Part shown: positions 56,671 to 64,000 of the stretch, one piece after another
Numbering within the stretch: the stretch's first letter is position 1
Layout of the letters: each line of letters begins with the position of its first letter
Source of the DNA: Auricularia sp. M13
Lineage: Eukaryota > Basidiomycota > Agaricomycetes > Auriculariales > Auriculariaceae
Assembly (NCBI GenBank): GCA_037042915.1
Contig: CM073195.1
Coordinates: 1,116,001-1,180,000, forward strand
Direction: 5' to 3'
DNA: 64,000 nucleotides
Translations under genes and position numbers: made by a program
The notes under the pieces: generated by a model
Told to the model about the DNA's origin: nothing
What the model saw: only the letters and a program-made list of their open reading frames with translations
The model's database searches: none

Positions 56671-59600
56671 TTAGCGGGGTCCTTGTTGTCCACTGCCCGA
56701 CCTCGCAGAGCTCCTCGAACTTGAACCTGAGGGTTGGTCCCCCAGGATGCGCAACATGACGTCGGTCAGGTCTTCTTCGGGCTGCTCAACCGTCTGCACC
56801 TGAGCAGAGCCTCCCGTCAGAGGCTGAGAAGCGCTGCCCGCCTTCGCGGCCGCGTTCTGCTCGATAATTTTGCACGCGGTCATCGCAACATTGGTTATGT
56901 CGTCGTCAAACACCACCGGCTCGTACCCCGGTCCCATCTGTTCCAAGAAATAGTCCGACAGCATCGGCGGCGGCTCGGCCTTAGGCTGCGCCAGGAAGCC
57001 CGGCGGCGTGACCTGCTCATAGTACATGTGCCACTGTGGAATGAAAAAAACGCGAGGGTCAGAAAAATAAAACGGCGCAAGAGATGCAATGTGCAGGCAG
57101 ACGAACCTGAGATTTACGGGTGGCGTAGTTAGCGGGCGAGTCATAGTTCATCATGGCGGATAGCAGGCGTACCGAGCCATACGCCGTCTTCTTCCACGTG
57201 TTGGACTTGTCCTTGCTGGGGTCCATGTAGACGCTCCCGTCCTCTGCCAGCATGTTGGCAGGGTCGAAACCTGGGGGCATCTGTGAACGCCGATCGATAT
57301 GCATGAGAACATGCGAAGGGACGAGCTGCTCCTTGTAGTACTCACAGGGAATACATCATCACCAGGCTGTCCGCTATATGGGAACGGCGTGGAAGCAAAT
57401 GCGACGGTATCTGTGTTGAAGAACCCAACTGGGTCCAAGTCTGCGGGGGTGTAGAGCTGCACCCACAGACGCTTGTCAGCCCATGCGGCGGGGCCCAAGC
57501 GCGCCAGGTACTCACGGTATGGTTGTAATATTCGGGCAGTACGCCGGGCGAGGGAGCGACGGGGTTCGCGTACGCATCGGGGTGTGTGTGCGCATGCTGC
57601 GTCGAGTCCTCCCAACCGTGGCCTGGAGTCCGGGGTCGTGCAATCTGGAGAGCATGTATGAGAGTGTGATCAAGAGTGAGAAACATCTATTACTTACGAC
57701 TTGACCGGAATTAATGGGCTCGATCTGAGAGGGAGATGGAACGGGTAAGAGTGGAGCAGGAAGGTTTTCCTGCCAGAACGTATCGACGTTCCATGATCCT
57801 TGGGTTATACTTTGACGCGCTGGTGGCTCGTATGTCGTATGAAGACTCGTGACCTAGGATTATCGAGGCATGAGGGACTGTGAAGCGGCATACGAGGGAT
57901 ACGCACAGGGGCCTGGCTCATGTCGAGCTCGACGCCAACATCTCCGGAGTAGAATGAAGTGGCAATATCACCCGTTCCATTCCCCTGGAGCAAATGGCCT
58001 GGATCAACCGCAGTCTCCCATATATTCTGAAGAGCGTCGGGGTTTTCCACCTTCGTAATGGGAATATTCTTCGTTTGGACTTTTGAGACCCGAACACGTC
58101 CTGGCCGCGGCGCGGGATATCCATTCCCATAGCCACTGCGCGAGGGCCCCACGACAGACTCCGACCAGGACGCTGTGACGGATCGCGTGACGTTCCCGAC
58201 TACAGCTTTGATGCTGCGCGACTGGCCGACTCTACACGTCCCGGGTCCAGCCGTTTCTACGAAGTTGCGGGAGGTCAAAGTCAGGCCGTCCTTGGTACCG
58301 GTAGAAGCGGGTAGAACGACTCGTCCTCCTGCTGCCTCTTCAATAATGCCAAGGCCTCGTTCGGGTCCTCGGGGAACTCTTCAAGGGCCTGCCGAACGCT
58401 ATCAGAGACCAACTCGATGATTCCTGTATCAGGAGTCGGCGAGCGCTGAGGGAGAGGTGTTTGAGGGACTTCTGTCTTGGGAGAGCGTTGCTTCTTGTTG
58501 CTCGCTCCAGATGCGCGGCGCTTTGTGGCCTGAGTAAGAGAATATAAGCTCTAGGAAAGATGAAGATGCTCGGGTTCTCTCACATTTTGGCGCACCAGTG
58601 CCCGGACTATGTAAGGCAGAGCGTGCATCAGAACAGTATTCATCAAAATGCAGGAGATCCGTACCCCAGCTCGAGGTTCAGGTGCCAACTTGCGCCTTTT
58701 AGGCAGCGTTGGCGACGCGGGTTCGATCTGAATTAGAACTAGATCAGCAAAGAGACAAGAAGCGTCGCAAAGGGAGGTCCAACTTTGATCTTGAGATCGT
58801 CCTCTTCGTCTTTGACGACCTCATGCTTGCGCTTGCGGGAGGCGGAAGCGGTATTCGATGCCCGAGAAGATGGCCCAGCGACAGGCGCAGTATAGACTTG
58901 GTCAACATGACTTGAGCGTGAATAATTACTGGCGGCCGGTGACGAGGTCGAGGTAGGAGAGGGTTCCCCGAGGTAGTAGGGAACGTTTGCGGGCTGCGGC
59001 GCGGATGCGAGCTGTGAATACAACAACTTATCAGTGAAATCCCCCGTCCATATGGTACTGGATGATACATACGTTGTGCATCTGGCTGGCATTGCGCCCG
59101 GCGCTGGGCTTGCGTGCATATTTGCGACGGTCAGTCACGCGCGGTTCCTTTATATCTGGTGACCAGCTAACCCGTTTCGCCGCAGGCGCAGTCAGCTCCG
59201 TAGAGGCACGACGCTTGAGAGAAGGCTTCAAGGAGACTTGGTGCTCGTATGGCGGCGACGCCGAATGTGGACTTGAAGTGCTATAGTTGCTCGGCGACGG
59301 GTAGACGTAGTGGGTGGGATACGGCGGCAAGGGGACAGGCTGGCGTAGAAAAACGTTAGCTGCCAGAGTATGTGCGCATGCAGGCGACGTTGGCGAACCT
59401 GGACCTGACGTGCGGTCGAAGGTGGCGGCATTTTATGATGCGCCGTGAAGTACTGGTCGGTCGTTGTCGAAGGTGACCCGCTCATGTTAGAGGATGGCGT
59501 GGTCGTCGCTGCCTGGGCCTGTTGCATGCGTGCATGTTGACGACCCTCCTTTACGGCTTGATGCAGAGGACTTGGGTACGCAGCCTGCAACGTAGGGTAT

Positions 59601-60214
59601 AGCACTTGCGGGCTTCACACACGGTCATCAATGGCGGTAGACTGAAGCAGACAGCAGCGACGTACTGGATCGAAGGGTGGACGATATCCTGAGGCGGCGA
59701 CGGCGACACCTGCGATGGACATGAGCCGAGCACCAAAGGATATGCGTCAACCAGGCATTACCTGCGGATACGGGCCACCGATGGGCGAGCTCGCCACGTT
59801 GTACGGCGTTGCAGGGGCGGTCGAGGACGTCGAGATCGACGTCGGGGTCGGGAGTCCTTTGGCGAAGGCATGCGCGCTGGGCGAAGACGAAGGTCAGCAC
59901 CACGGCGACCCATCGACGTCGATGAGTTACGCACGCCTTCGGGGTCTGGGGAACCTGGGGCGGGCGCGACGACGGGGGGAGCGCGGTCTTCCTGGTGCGA
60001 GTTGGCAGCGCGGAGTGGCTATTGTGCGTCGGCGAACACAATGGGAGCGTGAGCGACCACCCTTGACCTCATAGCCGCTAGGGCAGACGAGGACGAGGAC
60101 GTACACCAGAGGCCCCTCGTCCTCGGCGCGCGGGAAGCTGTGTTGAGGACGGCTTGCTGGCTCACGGACGTGGGCGGACGTGCTCGGAGTTGGCTGTCGA
60201 GAGCTGTTAGACAT
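56671..60214 (-). CDS. Large proline/serine-rich protein of unknown function, one apparent frame break
   Basis: About a dozen exons join leftward from the ATG at 60214 (MSNSSRQPTPSTSAHVREPA). The N-terminal half is disordered, with Pro/Ser/Thr/Gln tracts and basic patches that look like nuclear localisation signals (SRKRKHEVVKDEED, PKRRKLAPEP, ATKRRASGASNKKQR). An acidic helix, VSDSVRQALEEFPEDPNEA, follows. At about 58300 the frame needs one added base to pass into TKDGLTLTSRNFVETAGPG. The C-terminal third is folded and shows aromatic, conserved-looking segments: RLWVQLYTPADLDPVGFFN, SNTWKKTAYGSVRLLSAMM, WHMYYEQVTPPGFLAQPK and PMLSDYFLEQMGPGYEP. I do not recognise the family. A nuclear, chromatin- or transcription-related role is suggested by the basic signals only. 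Length is about 900 residues. Confidence 0.7.
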
Positions 60215-60923
60215 GCTGCAAGTTGCGGCGAGCAGCGTCGAAAGGCTGGAGTGCTTGCGTTTATTGGAGGTGTGACTGCAAGTACGGAGGACAGAGGAGC
60301 AGCGGGAGCGCAGCTTAAATACGCGTGAGTTGCTGTTTTGTTCGGCCGTGGCTCAAGTGAAAATTGATCCTAGGAGCAAGTTGCAACCTGGACAAAGCAC
60401 AAGACACGCATCACTGCGCTCCCCAAATCGCCGTCCTCAGAAGCACGCATTGAATGGGATGCCGCCGGCATGGTTCGCATTTCGGTGGTTCCATGCACTA
60501 GAGCATCGCAATAGGGGTGCATCGATTCGCGGAGACGCGATCGCGTTCGGCGTGCCTTGTGCAAAGCAGCCGACCATTGAGTCGCGTCCTCGCGGATATC
60601 CGAGATCGACGCACAAGCATAAGCGATCGCCCGGGGACTTGCAATGGTAGTTCATGTGCGGGAACCCTGGCACGGGCATCCGCATGGAACGCGTCGCGTA
60701 GCAAGCAGTGCATGGTTTCCTGATTCTGGTTCTCGTTGTAGGGTCGATACGCCGGCGAAGTATTCGGGGTTTTGCGCATGCGATTCGAGAATGTTGCAGA
60801 AGAGCAGCAGCTTGCAATCGCGGAGTTATCATTCGCGCGCGGGATCGTTAACACCACCTTCGTATATTTTTGTATCTACTCCAACTCGCAAAAAGGGTTC
60901 CATAGCGTCCGAGAAGGAAATGT
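60215..60923. other. Intergenic region
   Basis: About 700 bases between the start of the large unknown gene (leftward) and the end of the VDAC gene (also leftward). It holds the promoter of the former and the 3' end of the latter. Nothing else is supported. Confidence 0.45.
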
Positions 60924-62187
60924 TCATCCCTCGAAGACGATGCTGGCGCCGACCTTTGAGCAGTGTTAGCCACTGAAGCACGTAGGCAGGACGAACTCCG
61001 CGCACCTTGTGAGCCGGGCCCGCGGGGGTGGGGTCGCTGATGCGCAGGGTGTCGAGCGCAAGACCGAAGGAAGCCTTGACGCCAGGCCTGGCGGTGTGGT
61101 GCAACGAAATTGATGAGCCCACGATACCAAATGACGCAAGAGTATGTCATTTACCTGAGCGACTGCGAGTAGCCGAGCGAGAGGATGCCGGCGTTGTTGA
61201 TCCTGGCCTTGACGAACGAGGCGGTGTCGAGGTAGCTGTCGCGGGCTGTCAGTCTTCGCGCTAATGGGGGCAACAAATGTGCCACTCACGCCTTGGCCGC
61301 GACCTCGAGCGAGACGGCCGAAGTGGTGGCCTTGGAGTCCCAGATGGCCTTCGCGCCGGCCTCGACGTCGGGGTTGACGCGGTGGTAGTAGCTGGCGGAG
61401 AAGGTCGAGAGGTTGCCGAGACCGTGGAGGGTGACGGCGTATTCGGGGGCGGCGTAGCCAAGGGCGGTCGCGTAGCGGGTGACGCGGCCCTCGGAGACGT
61501 TGTAAGAGCCCTCGAGGCCGACGAGGAAGCCGTCGCGGCCGAGGACGGTGTCGGCGGTGAAGGTCGGGCCCTGCGCGAGGCGGCATGAACATCGCCAGCC
61601 GAAAAAACGCGAGAGGGATAGAAAAAAACCCGAGGCGGACGTGGCGGACAGCGAGGCCCGTCTCAGGCTCTGGGCGGGCTCACACACCTTGAAGAGATCG
61701 AGCGTGGCGCGCGAGTGGATGCCCGGCTGCTTCCAGGTCGCCGTGAGCAGCGTCGACTTGGCCGCGACCGCCTTCTCCGAGCCCGCGGGCGCCGGCGTAA
61801 GCGAGTTGGAGAGCTCAATCTTGACGCCCTTGGCGACCTTGTCTTCGAGCTCGACGAGAGTCTTGAGCGCGTTGAGGGTCGTCCAGGACTGGGTGAAGGT
61901 CAGGCCGTTGGCCTTGTCGCTGTACTTGGCCTCAATGTCGGCCAGGATCGTGTCGTGCTTCTTGGCCAGCTGCTCGCCGAAGACGCGGAACGTGACGCCC
62001 GACGGCGTCTTCGTCTTGACCTCGAGCGACGTCCGGTCGATGGGGAAGTCCTTGTTCAGCAGGTCGTTCGACGACTTGCCGACATCCTAAAAGAAAAAGA
62101 AAGATTGTCAGGATAACGGGGACTCGAAGACGGAGCCACCGCAGGACTCGCCTTCCAGGCAGGCGGAACGGGTTGCGGGGCGGACAT
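60924..62187 (-). CDS. Mitochondrial outer-membrane porin VDAC
   Basis: Voltage-dependent anion channel, a 19-strand beta-barrel that passes ATP, ADP and metabolites through the mitochondrial outer membrane. The N-terminus reads MSAPQPVPPAWK and, after an intron, DVGKSSNDLLNKDFPIDRTS, the conserved N-terminal helix. Strands follow with TFTQSWTTLNALKTLVELED, GPTFTADTVLGRDGFLVGLE and NLSTFSASYYHRVNP. The last exon ends HKVGASIVFEG, the usual VDAC end, at 60924. The first intron (62087-62151) has a GC donor, AAG/GCGAGT, and a normal pyrimidine-rich AG acceptor; without this splice the frame is lost at once. All other introns are GT-AG. Length (about 290 residues) and start fit the family. Expression is expected to be constitutive. 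Confidence 0.92.
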
Positions 62188-62542
62188 CGTTGCGGTTGAA
62201 TGCAAGAGGAGAGGAGGAGACCGAGAAAAAAACGTCAGCGCGTCACAATTGATGCCGCCAGTCCCGTTTCCTTCCGACGTGAGCCCGTCCCCAACGCACG
62301 TGCCCCACAAAAAAATCACACAGTCTCCAAGGAGATGACGGCGGCGGCGGCGACAATGAAACTGAAGTTATTGGTACAGCTGCATGCGCTAAGTACGTAG
62401 GGAAGCTCCATTACAGCGATATTCGGTCAACGAGTCCGTCCAGCGTCGAGAGAAAATAACTCAAAGCGACAATGTATAAATGACGGCAATATCACAATGC
62501 GGGGACCCATGGGATGGGAGGAAGAGAGGAAGGAAATCAAGT
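62188..62542. other. VDAC promoter and 3' end of the next gene
   Basis: About 355 bases. They contain the leader of the VDAC transcript, with a CT-rich tract on its coding strand near 62205-62225, and the 3' region of the stalked membrane-protein gene. No gene is seen. Confidence 0.4.
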
Positions 62543-64000
62543 TCAGGGCGAGTAGAGAGGCGGGACCGGCCCATACTGCTGAGGCTGGATGTTGGGCGGC
62601 ATCCCGCGTTTCTCGCGCATGACGGGCGGAGGGGCAGCCGCGACAATGCCCGCGTACGGCGAGGCGCTGGGAACGCCTCCTACGGGAACGGGCGCCGCGA
62701 TGTCCATATCCTCGTCCGTGACCGACGACGGCACATGGGAGCTCGGCGCGAAGGGGTAGCTGGGGTTCGCGTACGTCGACCCGCCGCGCAGCTGGCCGGG
62801 CGCGTACGGGTGGAACTGCACGGGCGAGCTGGGGTGGTGGTAGGACGCGATGGTCGACGGGCCTCCGGGGCCACCGTAGAACTCGGGCGGCGGCGGGATC
62901 TGGGCGGCGGCCAGCACCTCGGCCTGGCGCCTTGCAGAGCGTCGGCGGAGCCACCAGAAGAAGACGGCGATGACGATGACAGCCACCAGGATTGGTATGA
63001 GCACCGCCAGCGTAATGGCCGTCTGCGTAGACAGCCCGCCGCCGCCGCTCGTGCTCGAGGGGCCGGGCAGCTGGGCGCCGACGCCGGTGGACTGTGCTGA
63101 CGAGTCGTGCGATGCGCCTGGCGCTGCGAACGAGTTAGTTGAACCATCGTTGGTGTTTGCGCCGCCGGTGTTCGCGTTATCATCCTTGTTGTCGTTGGTC
63201 GGCGGGTTGTTATCTGTGTCATTGCTGTTACCACTGTCCGTGCCGGTATTTCCAGTGTTACCGTCTGCGGGGTTGGTGTCCCCGGTGTTGGGATTGGTAC
63301 CGCTGCACGGATTCTCTCGTGAGAACGCCAAGGACAACGACGAGTGCTTTATTCATTTTGACTCACGCATTAGGATCAGTCGGAGGGTCTGGTGTCACTA
63401 CAGCTTCTTTCCTGTACACGGTGACGAAGCCATCAGAGGTCATCCCCCGAGACGCGTTTCAGAGCACTCACGTATAGACAAGATAATCGAGGAGGACAAA
63501 GGAGTGTGGTTGGAGCTCCATCTTCAGCGTATGGCGGCCGTTGGTGAGGCCTTTCTTCGTGAAGAACGGAACATTGAAGTGATAATCGGTGGTCGACGGG
63601 TCAGGCGTGTAGGTAAACGCGCCAGCATTGGCATCATCGTCAAGCGAGAAGACAAGGTCGACGTTCTTGATGAGCGGGCGCGGGCTGGTGCCATTGACCG
63701 TGATGCCGTAGACGGTCACGCCAGTGCCTAAAGCGCGTGAGCACCAGGATAATGGCCCGCGCCGGCACGCACCTTCGAACGTGTAGGTCATGCTGACCGG
63801 GTCGCCGTCTGTCTGACGCGCAGCGTCGTGCCAGGTGCCCTTATTAACGAACCGCATCTGGTCGGCGTTGGGTGCGGCGCTGCATCCATCGCAGTCTGCA
63901 GACGCCTTCCAGCCGGCAGAGTAGGTCATGTCCAGGTCATCGACGTTTACATTTTGCGCCTGCCAACCGATCAGCCGCGGCACACCGCCGGGATTCCGTC
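62543..64000 (-). CDS. Stalked type I membrane protein (5' end cut by window)
   Basis: From the window edge leftward, an extracellular domain of about 150 residues is read over two exons (SAGWKASADCDGCSAAP, TYTFEG, then VTVYGITVNGT, VDLVFSLDDD and HTLKMELQPHSFVLLDYLVY). Paired aromatic and beta-rich segments resemble a carbohydrate-binding-like beta-sandwich, as in other basidiomycete cell-surface proteins; this is inference. A long Asn/Thr/Gly/Asp-rich stalk follows, then the membrane helix LAVLIPILVAVIVIAVFFWW and RRRSARRQ. The cytoplasmic tail is Pro/Tyr-rich and ends at 62543. The start codon and signal peptide lie beyond 64000. It may be a wall-stress sensor or surface adhesion protein; there is no direct evidence. 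Confidence 0.7.

Overview
This window is nuclear DNA of a filamentous fungus, most likely a mushroom-forming basidiomycete (Agaricomycotina). The evidence is GC-rich coding sequence, genes cut by many 45-65 nt GT-AG introns with CTNAC-like branch sites, and gene families typical of that group. There are no operons, CRISPR arrays, tRNAs or rRNAs that I can support. Most CDS entries span several exons; coordinates run from start codon to stop codon and include introns.

Layout. 1-6.4 kb: a CobW/ZNG-type GTPase cut by the window edge (-), a small single-pass membrane protein (+), a decayed cytochrome P450 (-), a KP4-like secreted cysteine-rich protein (-) and an uncharacterised secreted protein (+). 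6.8-14.6 kb: one very large gene for the cohesin loader SCC2/NIPBL (+). 14.9-27.3 kb: a SAM methyltransferase (-), an MFS monocarboxylate-type transporter with a notable promoter (+), a MYND zinc-finger protein (+), a TauD-family dioxygenase (-), a METTL25-like methyltransferase (-) and a long, disordered RING-H2 protein with an N-myristoylation-type start (-).

27.3-41.5 kb: a TALE/KN homeobox gene stands alone between two 6-7 kb stretches in which I find no convincing gene, while the rest of the window carries roughly one gene per 2.5 kb. These stretches are enriched in the heptamer TACTGTA/TACAGTA. 41.5-64 kb: a DUF4238 protein with a C-terminal membrane anchor, two small unknown genes, the spliceosomal cyclophilin PPWD1, a P-loop kinase-like gene, a second small membrane protein, an RA-PH (MRL-like) adaptor, a large unknown disordered protein, mitochondrial porin VDAC with a GC-AG intron, and a third stalked membrane protein that runs off the end.

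The genes are mostly housekeeping functions (chromosome cohesion, splicing, mitochondrial transport, ubiquitin ligation, methylation) with a few accessory ones (KP4-like, P450 relic, secreted protein). I see no biosynthetic cluster or defence system. Six apparent one-base deletions, all of the same sign and mostly in short mononucleotide runs, interrupt four otherwise sound genes. I read them as probable assembly errors. The most biologically interesting part is the isolated homeobox gene with its large, motif-rich flanks.
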